NCBI RefSeq assembly: GCF_026262505.1
Contig: NC_067203.1
Coordinates: 13,218,392 to 13,282,391 of the forward strand
Length of the DNA stretch: 64,000 nt
Reading direction: 5' to 3'
Origin: Trichomonas vaginalis G3
Taxonomy: Eukaryota > Parabasalia > Trichomonadida > Trichomonadidae
Below are positions 39,698-49,103 of the stretch, piece after piece. The translations under genes and the position numbers were made by a program. Position 1 is the stretch's first letter. Each line of letters opens with the position of its first letter. The notes beneath the pieces were generated by a model. The model did not search any database. It saw only the letters and a list, made by a program, of their open reading frames with translations, and was not told where the DNA came from.

Positions 39698-41851
39698 ATG
39701 CCCCCATATAGAATGGACAGAAGGTCTGCTAGAATAAAAGCAGAGTTAGAAAGATATGGTTGGAGAGTTTCAAAGAAGTTTAAATATAGGAAGGGAAGAC
39801 CCATAAAAGTCTATGACAAACTGGCTGGTCTGACCTACGAGATGGACTTGGAAACAGCGCGCACAAATTATCCAAACAGACTAGAGAGGTTAGAGGAAAA
39901 GCGTCTTATGAATATGCCTTTCGATGTTACTGAGCCTCAAGTTGAAGGACACGACGGCTTTGCCAGGTTCTATTGGAAACATGACGAACAATTGCATCCT
40001 TTGAGAAGGAAAAAAGGAAAAGGTGAAGATGCACATGCTCCCATGGAAAGAACAAGATATGCATATGAAAAGTATCGTGAAGTTAGAAGTAAAATTACAT
40101 CTGGTAGAACCTTTACAGTAAATTTTGACGAAGGAAAGAACAAAGAAGGCTTCATGGGTGTACTTGCTGCCATACAAGACGGAAATAAGAAAGGATACAA
40201 TCTCAGATTGACCATAACAGATTTGGATGGTCATATATACTATGCACATGGCAATGAACAAACAGCCGCACAACTTCTTGACGCTTTCAAGACTACAAAG
40301 AGAGAACAAATGTTTGACTCCGACTCAGACATTTTGAATGCAATTGAAGGAATTGCAAGCGTGAAGTTCGAATGGTACCAACCTAACCCTCAAGCAGTCA
40401 GACAACATGCTGGGTATTTCCCGTTCAGAAATAAGTCTGACATTGACTTGACAAGGTATGGAATTTACAATTCAATCGAAAAAATTGTCAATGAACCTTG
40501 TATTCTTACATGTCTCAGGAACTCTGGTCTTGTTTCAGATGAGAAAATGAAGTATCTTGAGTCATGTGTGAAGACAAGATACATTCTTAGAGGTCAACTG
40601 GCTAAAGTTGCACCGTTGGCAAATGTGAATATCCGAGTCAACATACCGACTGAGAAAGGTTCGTCACATGACGACTATGTTGTTGACTTCAAATTGCCAT
40701 GGTTGAAGATTGTACTTTTCCACAACCACTTCATGTTGAACGAAAGTCTTACAAACCCATTGTTCGGAAAAGGTAAGTGCAATATTGTCAGAGCTGTTAA
40801 CATTCTTTTCGAGAAAGGTTTGTTGGAACCAATTCCAGATGACAAGCTGACAGAAACTTTTGTACCAAAAGACGAAACAAACTTTTCATTGTTGGTAAGA
40901 CCAAAAGTTGTTCCAGACAAGGTTATAGCACAAAAGAAGTACACAGTTCCAAAAGGAGTTGGATTGTTCGGATACCAACCTGAACCAGAAGAACTTCCAA
41001 TGAGGTTGCAAGAACTTCAAGATGCTATAAACAAACTTCCATTGAGACATCCAGTCGACGTCAAATTGTATTGGAGAGCATCAGAGTTAGGTCAGAAGGT
41101 TTTATATGAAACAGGTTGCTTCGACGATGTTTATGAGATAACAGGAGAAGTTTCTCAGAAGATAAGAGACTCGCTTGAATTTCCACGAACTGGACCCATT
41201 GGATGCGACAAGTTCGACTCATATGAAAAAATATACTATGTCGACCTTAACGCTGCGTACATGAGGTTTGTCCAATATATTCCGACTGGAATTCCAAACG
41301 AAGACGGTGAGTTCCCGGGAAGGAACTATACAGTTGGAAAGATCATCCAACAACTCTATGATATTAGGAAAGCTTCAAACCCCAAACTTGCAATGACACT
41401 GAAATTACTTATGAATTCGACATGGGGATATTCCATTAAGAAACCTCAAAAGATGAAGAGTAAACACTATGAGAAGGTCGACAACTTTGTTGAAAGGTTT
41501 TCTCCTTTTGTTTTGAAATACGAGTTCACCGAAGGTCAAAGTGGCTTAGTAACCACATTAAAACCTATTGTCGAGCATTGGTCTTACCCTCAGTTCGCAA
41601 AGGCAGTCCTTGACAACTACAACAAATTCTTCTCCGAAGTCAAATCCAAAGTGAAGGTTTACTATGAGAACATCGACGCACTCATGACGAACGAAGAAGG
41701 ATACAACAAACTCATTGAAATGGGTTTAGTCGGTGAGAAGATGGGCTGTTTTAAGCTAGATAAGGTATTTTCCGAAGTTCATGTCCTCTCCAAGCGTAAG
41801 TACTGGGGTGTTAAAGAAGATGGTGAAAAAGTTAAACATTGCATGAAATAA
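39698..41851 (+). CDS. Polinton family B DNA polymerase
   Basis: A 717-residue frame. Recognisable landmarks are the motif A-like region (YYVDLNAAYMRFVQYIPTG), a motif B-like region (LKLLMNSTWGYSIKK) and a motif C-like region (VKVYYENIDALM), in the right order and spacing for the C-terminal palm of protein-primed family B polymerases. The N-terminal 350 residues would hold the exonuclease and terminal-protein regions. It would replicate the element's linear DNA. As a fossil its activity cannot be judged. Confidence 0.85.
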   Translation: MPPYRMDRRSARIKAELERYGWRVSKKFKYRKGRPIKVYDKLAGLTYEMDLETARTNYPNRLERLEEKRLMNMPFDVTEPQVEGHDGFARFYWKHDEQLHPLRRKKGKGEDAHAPMERTRYAYEKYREVRSKITSGRTFTVNFDEGKNKEGFMGVLAAIQDGNKKGYNLRLTITDLDGHIYYAHGNEQTAAQLLDAFKTTKREQMFDSDSDILNAIEGIASVKFEWYQPNPQAVRQHAGYFPFRNKSDIDLTRYGIYNSIEKIVNEPCILTCLRNSGLVSDEKMKYLESCVKTRYILRGQLAKVAPLANVNIRVNIPTEKGSSHDDYVVDFKLPWLKIVLFHNHFMLNESLTNPLFGKGKCNIVRAVNILFEKGLLEPIPDDKLTETFVPKDETNFSLLVRPKVVPDKVIAQKKYTVPKGVGLFGYQPEPEELPMRLQELQDAINKLPLRHPVDVKLYWRASELGQKVLYETGCFDDVYEITGEVSQKIRDSLEFPRTGPIGCDKFDSYEKIYYVDLNAAYMRFVQYIPTGIPNEDGEFPGRNYTVGKIIQQLYDIRKASNPKLAMTLKLLMNSTWGYSIKKPQKMKSKHYEKVDNFVERFSPFVLKYEFTEGQSGLVTTLKPIVEHWSYPQFAKAVLDNYNKFFSEVKSKVKVYYENIDALMTNEEGYNKLIEMGLVGEKMGCFKLDKVFSEVHVLSKRKYWGVKEDGEKVKHCMK

Positions 41852-41873
41852 AAAATTTTTATTCGAATTTGAA

Positions 41874-42119
41874 TTAAAATGTGGGAATTCTTGGGAACGG
41901 GAAAGGCTTATTTACTTGAGGAACAGGTAAAGGTGGTGGAGGTGGAGGTGGTGGCAACCAGTCCATTTTATATTCCTTCCTAGCTAATTTCCGTTTAATT
42001 TCATGGTCGCCCTCGGAGTCTTTGAATCGGACAGGTCGAGTTACACCATTCTTGGTCTCAAACTCATATATAACCTGTTTGTCTGTATTTTCGTCGACTA
42101 TGGCACGAGACACAAACAT
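41874..42119 (-). CDS. Small Polinton protein with polyproline tract
   Basis: 81 residues from ATG at 42119. A mixed N-terminal part is followed by a run of eight prolines and a Pro/Phe-rich end. It is convergent with the polymerase gene. Function unknown. Confidence 0.45.
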   Translation of the reverse strand: MFVSRAIVDENTDKQVIYEFETKNGVTRPVRFKDSEGDHEIKRKLARKEYKMDWLPPPPPPPPLPVPQVNKPFPFPRIPTF

Positions 42120-42149
42120 TGACCAAACGGACAAAAAGTGTCATTTCGG

Positions 42150-42413
42150 ATGGTCCCGCAGCCAATCGCATTCGAGCACTTCGAAGAAGCCTTACGTTCC
42201 AAGGGAGAGGGTGTCTGGTGCAAGGCAGAGGTCATGAGACTCTACGAGCAGTACATCCTCAATGCCTGGGAGGACAAATCGTCCTTGGATTGGCAATTCT
42301 ACCAACTCCTCTGGGACGACCTCCTACGCAACTGGGATGACGAAAGAGTCCTATTCAAAGGTCGGGAACTACTTGTCCAAATTATCCTTAATTTAAGCCG
42401 CTTACGCAACTAA
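42150..42413 (+). CDS. Small Trp/Glu-rich Polinton protein
   Basis: 87 residues from the ATG at 42150, helical, with repeated Trp-Glu/Asp patterns (NAWEDKSSLDWQFY, LLWDDLLRNWDDE). It is GC-richer than its neighbours. No family recognised. Confidence 0.5.
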   Translation: MVPQPIAFEHFEEALRSKGEGVWCKAEVMRLYEQYILNAWEDKSSLDWQFYQLLWDDLLRNWDDERVLFKGRELLVQIILNLSRLRN

Positions 42414-42462
42414 AAACTTAAATTTACTCGGGGTTTCCCCCTAAAATAAAATTTTTTTACTC

Positions 42463-43158
42463 TTAGAACCACTCGAGGTTCTCCTTACGGTTGTTGAGCT
42501 TGTCACCGTCAATGTGTCTGACCTTCGTCCTCTTGTTTGGATTTGGAACCCATTGAATTGCGACAAGCTTGCCCATGGAGATTGAACCGCGATTCCGAAG
42601 GTTAAGGTTCAAGTGTCCCAAGTTGTTGAGGACTGGGGTAAGAACCTTGCCGGTCTCCTTGTTGCGGATTTTGTATGGGTAGGGTTGGGAAATTTCATAA
42701 CCGTCATCGGCAACAAGGGTTGCCCAAACTTCCTTTTCTTCGTGTTTCTCTTCTTCTTCCTCTTCTTCTTCGTGTTCCTCTTCTTCCTCGAAAATTCCTT
42801 CTTCAATTTGGTGCTCACGAAGTACGGTGTTGCATGTTCTGTCCTTTCCGAGTACCTTCCAGATGGCGTCTATCTCTTCGAAGAAACGGTAGATGAGTCT
42901 GGCAAGGTCTCGGTTCTCTCTCGCGTAAATGCGCAAGGTTTCCGCTAAATCGTTCAGGACTTTCTCATTGGAAGCTTGGTTCATGAGGAACTCACCTTTA
43001 AGTCCCTTCATCTCTTCCATAAGACTACTTTGGAGAGTCTTAACGGTGTTTGTCAGATGAGCTTTCAAATGCATAATTTGAATTTGAACTGGGCGCTTGT
43101 CTGGCAACCTTGAAAGGACATCTGCTATTGTGTTCGGCTTCGGTGCTTGTTCGGACAT
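42463..43158 (-). CDS. Polinton coiled-coil protein with HNH-endonuclease-like C-terminus
   Basis: 231 residues. Helical, coiled-coil-prone N-terminal half (about 30-105), then a Glu-rich tract (about 120-145). The C-terminal segment resembles NUMOD/HNH homing-endonuclease proteins: LVAIQWVPNPNKRTKVRHI followed by DGDKLNNRKENLEW. Such domains cut DNA in phage homing enzymes. Here it may serve a packaging or mobility role (inference). The Glu-rich tract is like that at the end of the 57948-58862 protein. Confidence 0.7.
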   Translation of the reverse strand: MSEQAPKPNTIADVLSRLPDKRPVQIQIMHLKAHLTNTVKTLQSSLMEEMKGLKGEFLMNQASNEKVLNDLAETLRIYARENRDLARLIYRFFEEIDAIWKVLGKDRTCNTVLREHQIEEGIFEEEEEHEEEEEEEEKHEEKEVWATLVADDGYEISQPYPYKIRNKETGKVLTPVLNNLGHLNLNLRNRGSISMGKLVAIQWVPNPNKRTKVRHIDGDKLNNRKENLEWF

Positions 43159-43190
43159 CGAAAAAATGAAGTGGTTTGAGAATGACGGTT

Positions 43191-43775
43191 TTACTTCAAA
43201 AAGCTTGTTATGACGGTTAAGTCATACAACAAGTTTAAAATAATATCTTGTTCTTCTTCTGAACGTTTGTTGTCTCTTCCGATAAAAGTTTCGAACATGA
43301 GAACCAAAAAACGTTTTTTGAGATTGCGGAAGAGTTCAGGCAAACGTTCATATTCTGGATATGTTGGGAGCAGTTCGAAACATCTGAGCTGACTTTCGGA
43401 CAAAATTGGGACAATGTCAGAAAATTCATCTTTGGTCGGACTGCTTGAAGGTAAGTCCCTTACATGTAAGTAGCTCTGGTAAAGTCTTCTCATTTCTGCT
43501 AACTTTTGGAGTATAGCTTCGTAGTTTAGAAGTTTTAATTTTAATTGTCTTATTCCACTCTTGACATCTAAACGGTAACTATCCATGAGGTCAAGAGTAG
43601 CTTTGGTAGCTTTAAGTGGAGCTATCTGTTCCTTGACCTCTGCAATTTTGGTTGCAATTGTGATTTGAGCTCCTTCAAGTTCGCCGTCTATGTCGTTCTC
43701 AACACCTTCAACTATAGCTTGAAACTCTTCCTCGGTCCATTGAGATTGGTGTGGGACGAATTTAACTTGCTTCAT
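43191..43775 (-). CDS. Polinton helical/coiled-coil protein, 194 residues
   Basis: Complete-looking frame with strong helix content (IATKIAEVKEQIAPLKATKA, LKLKLLNYEAILQKLAEMRR). No membrane segment or catalytic motif. Same strand as the HNH-like gene and 33 bp upstream of it. Function unknown. Confidence 0.6.
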   Translation of the reverse strand: MKQVKFVPHQSQWTEEEFQAIVEGVENDIDGELEGAQITIATKIAEVKEQIAPLKATKATLDLMDSYRLDVKSGIRQLKLKLLNYEAILQKLAEMRRLYQSYLHVRDLPSSSPTKDEFSDIVPILSESQLRCFELLPTYPEYERLPELFRNLKKRFLVLMFETFIGRDNKRSEEEQDIILNLLYDLTVITSFLK

Positions 43776-43819
43776 TCAAAAAATGAAAAAAAAAATGTTT
43801 TTACTCTAAACGTTAAGGT

Positions 43820-44190
43820 TTAAAGAACTGGCTGAATGTCGCCTTCACAGGTTATGTAGAACGGCTGACCCGAGAAGTGAAGGAGAGACTGAATTGCAAT
43901 TTCATATGGGGTAGGGGTTCTCCTTGTTTGGTATTTTTATCCAAGGACGTTTGTTTAGGAACTTAACAAGAGCTTCTTTTTGGCGTCCTTTATGCCATCG
44001 TAGGCTGTCCGTCTGGTATTTGAATTGGAATTCCAGTCGAAGTCTCGAGCTGAAGTGTAGACCTTCCAGAAATAGTGGTGAACTTGACCTTGGGCTTCAT
44101 TACCCTGCGCAAGTACTGCTTAACAACTTCATTTATCTCTATAAGGTAAATTGCCTCGTCAAATCCTTCTGGCATTCCGAGTCCTTCCAT
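43820..44190 (-). pseudogene. Polinton hypothetical gene, broken
   Basis: The readable part contains a helical segment (FDEAIYLIEINEVVKQYLRR) and a beta-rich segment. No family recognised. Broken. Confidence 0.4.
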
Positions 44191-44412
44191 CCGACAGGAA
44201 AATATTTTCCCGACAACTGGAAAAAATTTTCCGGACAAAGGGAAAAATTTTTCCTTCCGACAGGAAGAACTCTTCCAGTTGTCCGTCCGTAAACCATTCA
44301 AATTTTCGAAAATTGAGAACTTTTTGGTCGAACTTCAGAAAAAGTTTTTCCTTCCAACAGAAAAAGTTCTTCCTTCCGACAGGAAAAGTTCTTCCTTCCG
44401 ACAGGACACAAA
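44191..44412. repeat. Cluster of TTCCGACAGGAA-type repeats
   Basis: At least five direct copies of CTTCCGACAGGAA or close variants, spaced by T-rich stretches (AAAAGTTCTTCC). The core TTCC..GGAA is itself self-complementary. It could be a regulatory or replication element of the Polinton. The frames that run through it read as low-complexity repeats and are not accepted as coding. Confidence 0.65.
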
Positions 44413-44415
44413 CGG

Positions 44416-45017
44416 ATGACTGACGTTCCTCTTCCTGAATGCCTTCCCAAACCAGAAGAACCGAAAGCTGCAGAACCACAACAGTCTCCTCAGCAACCTC
44501 AGTTCCAGCAAGTCCCTCCACCAAATTACTACCAATTTCCACTACAAGGTTACTACCAATTTCCACTACAAGGCTTCCCGAACTACCCTCCTCCTCAGCC
44601 TATGCCTTACTTCCCCAACCCTTGGATGTTCCAGCAAGCTCCACCCCAGCAATTCCAATCTCAATCCAAATCGAAGAGAGACCAAGAGTTCGAAGAAGGT
44701 CTGAACCGTTTACGCAAAGATTATGCCACAGCCCTATGGAAGACGACAGGCTTTCAGTCTCTTCCCTCAAATCGACCGATTCGACTCGTACCACAGATTC
44801 GGTTCGTGACCGTGAAGACTACCTCAAGCAGTCTGAGAGACTCTTCATCCTACAACCATTTACAGTTGGAGCTCTCAAGAACATGCGCAATTACGAAGGT
44901 CAGACACCAGCTGGAGACCGCAAAACAGACGTACTCGCAAGAGCCGTCCAACTGGTCAAGACAAAGACTGAGATAGTCGACTTCATTCTGCAGCTTGCCC
45001 ATACAAGTAAAAAATAA
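44416..45017 (+). pseudogene. Polinton Pro/Gln-rich protein gene, broken
   Basis: The 5' part is Pro/Gln-rich with a tandem unit (YYQFPLQG twice) and PPPQPMPYFPNPW. The 3' part is helical and basic. No family recognised. Broken. Confidence 0.5.
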
Positions 45018-45041
45018 ACAATTACGAGTTAAACTTTTTAT

Positions 45042-45237
45042 TCTTTCTTTTCTGAGTTGTTTAGAGCTGGTTTCTCTTGTAGGAACCTTTCGTACTCTTC
45101 CACGGTCATGTAATTGCGAATTTGGTACGCAATTCCAGGTTCGTTGTTTTTGAACCTTACGTATGTAACGCTTCCATCCTCTCAGGGAAGTAAGCTGCTA
45201 ACATCTGACCAAGTTTTCTCGGTGACTCGGAGCTCAT
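45042..45237 (-). pseudogene. Small Polinton gene remnant
   Basis: A short readable start (MSSESPRKLGQMLAAYFPE) and a broken remainder. No family. Confidence 0.3.
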
Positions 45238-45301
45238 TAAAATGTCACTTTTAAACGTTAAGTTTTTAGTCTTATTTTACCCTTTGTTTACCCTTTGTTT
45301 G

Positions 45302-45469
45302 TCAAGGTAGTATTGGAGTGCAATTTCTCCAATTCTCTGTGTCGGAGTTCTTCAGCATTTTCCAAGGTGTACTGGAGAACTCAAAGAAGTTGTCAAGAAG
45401 ATACTGCCATGCTGCTCTTCTGAGTTCGTCGGTATTTTGGAAGTGTTGCACCTTCGAGTCTTCGGACAT
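45302..45469 (-). CDS. Small Polinton protein, 55 residues
   Basis: ATG at 45469, Asn/Trp-rich and helical (TDELRRAAWQYLLDNFFEF). No family recognised. A small frame, so support is modest. Confidence 0.4.
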   Translation of the reverse strand: MSEDSKVQHFQNTDELRRAAWQYLLDNFFEFSSTPWKMLKNSDTENWRNCTPILP

Positions 45470-45512
45470 GAAAAAATGACACTTTTTCTATTAAACCGTT
45501 TTGGCATTTCTC

Positions 45513-45691
45513 ATGAGTGAGTATAGTTCTGCCGAACCATTGGAAGAGAAGAAGTACCTTGCTGGCAAAAGACAAAAATAGTTGCCTTAGTTGTCATTGC
45601 AATTGTACTCGTAATTGAATTCATTGTACTTCTCTTCACGTACATAAAACTCAGCAATGGTATTTGCTTTAAGAAGCTACCATCTTACTAA
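45513..45691 (+). pseudogene. Small membrane-protein remnant (Polinton)
   Basis: A short soluble N-terminus and a single hydrophobic stretch (VALVVIAIVLVIEFIVLLF) can be read in this interval. Broken. Confidence 0.4.
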
Positions 45692-45738
45692 GACTAAACA
45701 CTTAGATTTTTCAAGCTTGACTTTTTACAATTTGAATT
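45687..45738. repeat. Direct repeat, first copy (partner at 47246-47299)
   Basis: About 52 bp, starting ACTAAGACTAAACACTTA and containing GCTTGACTTTTTACAATTTG. The second copy is about 90% identical. The two copies enclose an interval of about 1.5 kb that also holds inverted repeats. Confidence 0.8.
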
Positions 45739-45745
45739 TTACACC

Positions 45746-45903
45746 AAAAAATATATTTTAGGGTAGAAGGTTAGATCTAACCTGTTTTCTAACCTCTTTT
45801 CTACCCTCTTGAAATTGTCATGAGTTTTATACAGAATTCGGCAAAAATATATTTTAGGGTAGAAGGTTAGATCTAACCTGTTTTCTAACCTCTTTTCTAC
45901 CCT
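45746..45903. repeat. Left pair of 60-bp repeats (inverse of 46928-47119)
   Basis: Two direct copies (45746-45807 and 45843-45903) of a unit containing GGTTAGATCTAACC, a 14-bp palindrome, next to AAAATATATTTT-like sequence and GGGTAGAAGG. The same unit occurs twice in reverse orientation at 46928-46988 and 47059-47119. Confidence 0.9.
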
Positions 45904-46005
45904 CGTAGAAAACACACAAAACTCTTGAATTTTCATGAGTTTTCCCGAAATAAAAAATAAAGTTAGTTTTTTTAAAAAAATATTTTTTATTTTTATTGTA
46001 AGAAC

Positions 46006-46917
46006 ATGTTAGCAACAACAGCACCAAACTCGTTAGTCATGAACCCAACTTCAATGTTAGTAGAGATGAAAAGCTTCATTCCTTCTTCATATACTTTCGA
46101 AACAGAAATCCAGAAGATAAAGCAAGAACTTCTCCAAGGAGATTTAGATTGCACTGCAAAAGATGAAAACAGATGAAGAATATCTTTATGAAATGCAGGA
46201 TATTATTGACCATCTACCTAAACTTCCTGAAAATCCAACAACAAAAGCTTACTATTCCAGAATTCGATGAAATAGAAGTCAAAGCAACTGACTCAGTAGA
46301 AATAAAGAAGTTCATACGAAAGGTTAACTATGAGTTTCTTGGATTTCATTGCAACCACAAAGTCATGGACAAAGATTGCGATATGGTATATAAGAACATC
46401 TCTGACATATACAAATCTGGGAGTTTAAGACCTACGACAACTTTGTTTCGTTAGTTGCTGAATGTGTATGGCAGATAAGAGATAAAGATAGAAGAGGTAA
46501 GATATGGAATGAACAGATAAAACCCGCAACTTTTGAGTTAAAGAGAGCAATTGACGCCTTAGTCATACTAGCAGGTAAGGTTTCAGAATATAACGCAAAA
46601 ATGAACCCACAATGTTCTAAATGTAAAGCAGCAATGAGGAAATATAACTACTCCGTCAAAGAGATAGAACGTATGCGAAACGACTATGCTGACTTAAAGA
46701 GGGAGGCAGAGAAACCAGCAGAAGATAAAATGGACATGTTGACATTTCTAAACAAAACTATCCAACAGCTGACGATTTCCTTCTTTCAGATGTCAAGAAG
46801 AAATATAAAGAAACCTTCGGCATTGTTAAAACATTCGATGTACTGACAGAAGAAATAGAAGCTACGAAATTGTTTAGAATTTCACGAATTCACAATGTTT
46901 ACCATGTAAAACGCTTA
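46006..46917 (+). pseudogene. Polinton hypothetical gene(s), broken
   Basis: Several readable stretches, helical and charged, with a Cys-rich patch (PQCSKCKAAMRKYNY). No family recognised. It lies entirely between the two pairs of inverted 60-bp repeats. Broken. Confidence 0.4.
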
Positions 46918-46927
46918 TAAAATAACT

Positions 46928-47119
46928 GGGGTAGAAATGAGGTTAGAAAACAGGTTAGATCTAACCTTCTACCCTAAAATATATTTTTATTGAATTCAGC
47001 AACAAAATTCTGAGTAAAATGACATATGGAACACATACTTTTTTCAGTAAGGACATATGGGGTAGAAATGAGGTTAGAAAACAGGTTAGATCTAACCTTC
47101 TACCCTAAAATATATTTTT
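46928..47119. repeat. Right pair of 60-bp repeats
   Basis: Two copies of the 60-bp unit in reverse orientation to those at 45746-45903, nearly identical. They end with AAAATATATTTTT. Confidence 0.9.
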
Positions 47120-47245
47120 GCTGAAAAAATGACCAAATTTCATGAATTCCTCATATGTTTGCTACCCCGACTTTTACAGGGGTAGAGATTCCGTACGAAA
47201 ATCGTGAAAAATAACAGAGTATTTTGACAACTTCAAAACAAGCAG

Positions 47246-47299
47246 ACTAAGACTCAAACACTTACATTTTTACGCTTGACTTTTTACAATTTGAACTTT
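47246..47299. repeat. Direct repeat, second copy
   Basis: Partner of 45687-45738. It overlaps the 3' end of the packaging ATPase gene. Confidence 0.75.
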
Positions 47300-48143
47300 G
47301 TTTGCGTAGATATGAATTCTGAAAGAAGTATGAGGGTCTTGTATGACTTTGTACTTCTCCCATAGTTCATGTCTGTCAAACTTACCTGCCATGGACTCTT
47401 TCATAAGTTCCATGAAATCGTCTTCGGACAATCCGGGAAAAGTATAATATCAGTAAGTATTCTCTTTACATCCTTACTTAAACTCTTGGCTGTCTGTACA
47501 CAAATGACAACTGAAATGTTAAAGTGTCTGAGCTTCTTAAGAATTCGACACATGTCTTGTTCTCTGTTCTTTAACAAAGGATGAGAAGCAAAGTCATCTA
47601 AAATAAGAAGACATCTATGAGGGTAGTCTTCCAATCGTAAGATTGCAATTTCTTCGAAATGTATCTTCTCTTCTGTTTGTTTGTTTTGAAGTGTTTCTTC
47701 TCTAATATTCTCTTGCATTTCCTCATTTGGGTCTTTAAACTTCGAATTGACATACTCATTTATAGCATTGTACTTCAAAACTCTTCTTTGGTACTTCTTT
47801 ATCCAATCTAACAACTCAGAGTCTTTTATACATACTAACTTAGACTTTTTATAATATCTTTGAACGAATTGACGGTTTGGTCAAATTGACCAGAAGTACT
47901 ACAAATAACAACTAACTCATAGAATGGGTTCTTCTCATCTAGTTCTTGTTGTTGTGCAGCCATTTTAAGATAAGTGAAAGTCTTACCCGACCCAGGTGGT
48001 GCAATTAGACCTGTTATACCATTCTGAGCAAATAAGAACTTGTCATGTATGGGTTTTATCTGAGCATTTTCTAACTTCCTCTTGTTCTTGTTTAAAACAT
48101 TCTCAAATTTCTTGTCAATGTCAGCAAACTTTTTTTCTAACAT
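47270..48143 (-). pseudogene. Polinton genome-packaging ATPase (FtsK/HerA, A32-like), broken
   Basis: Walker A reads GLIAPPGSGKTFTYLKMA and Walker B reads RCLLILDDFASHPLL, the pattern of A32-type packaging ATPases of Polintons and NCLDVs. It would pump the genome into capsids. Divergent from the 48181 gene, sharing an AT-rich promoter gap. Broken. Confidence 0.8.
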
Positions 48144-48180
48144 ATTTTTAGAAAAATTAAAATTTTTATCTTTTAGAAAA

Positions 48181-48630
48181 ATGTCTAGCGATTTCGCTAT
48201 CTATATTCGAGACAAGCTTTTCGACAGCAAAACATCTGTCGACCATAAAATCTTACATAGTGTAAACAAGAAAGGTGAATTTGTTCTAAAGTTCTGTTTC
48301 TGGGAATATGACAAGAACCATAAACATTAACAAAGAGCAGTCTTAAAATTTGTCAATGACAGACTTGTTGACAGAGATGACGCCGATTGGAAAGATGAAG
48401 TCCAACAAAAGTCTTCTTAGAATGCAAAGAAGACACATGCGCTGTTCTTGAAGATGAAATAGAAAACAGAATAGAAGAGCTATTAAAGGACAAAGAACTT
48501 TTACATAAATATGGTTCTGAGAAGTTTGACATAACTCCACCAGAAAGAGAAGAAGAGAGAAAAGAAAGAAAAGAAAGTAGAAGAAGAGAAGAAAGAACCA
48601 GTTCCAGAGAAAAAGAAATTTGACATGTAA
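48181..48630 (+). pseudogene. Polinton hypothetical gene, charged C-terminus, broken
   Basis: The readable N-terminal part begins MSSDFAIYIRDKLFDSK. The 3' part is rich in Glu, Arg and Lys. No family recognised. Broken. Confidence 0.4.
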
Positions 48631-48646
48631 AAATAAAATTTTATTT

Positions 48647-49070
48647 TTAGAACATTTCTGGGTCAATGTCAATGTTCTCTTCCTCTTTAGGAGCAAACAC
48701 TGGCTTAGACTCTAAAATCTTTTTACCCAATTTACCTTGAACTTCAACTATCTTAGACTCATAATATTCATAGTCGTCTGCTTTCTTTGGTTCATAAGGT
48801 ATAACAAGTTTGTATGCTTTGCCTTCTTTAAGGTTTGAGAACCTTCTGTCAAAACTTTCTTTGACTGCTAACAAACCTTCTATGTCTAAGTCTTCAAATT
48901 TCGCACCATTTTTAGTCACAATAGCAAACTTAACTGGTTCGATGTTCCAAACTTTGCTGAATGAAGACTTTTCAAAATGGTAGAAGTAAACATTCAAATA
49001 GTGAATGGGTCTAGTTCTTCTTTAAGTCCTGACATGTACTTGTTGACTGAGATGAATTTTCCATCTTTTC
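48647..49070 (-). pseudogene. Polinton hypothetical gene, broken
   Basis: The main readable stretch (about 115 residues) is a compact alpha/beta sequence (FAIVTKNGAKFEDLDIEG, GKAYKLVIPYEPKKADDY) with an acidic end. It could be a small DNA-binding protein, but no family can be named. Broken. Confidence 0.45.
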
Positions 49071-49103
49071 TATCGGATAAAAAAATATTTTTTTTAAATT
49101 TAC

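Noticed and set aside
44159-44566. Minus-strand repetitive open frame (FLSEGK/FPVGRK units)
   Set aside because: It runs through a DNA repeat cluster and across a better-supported plus-strand gene.
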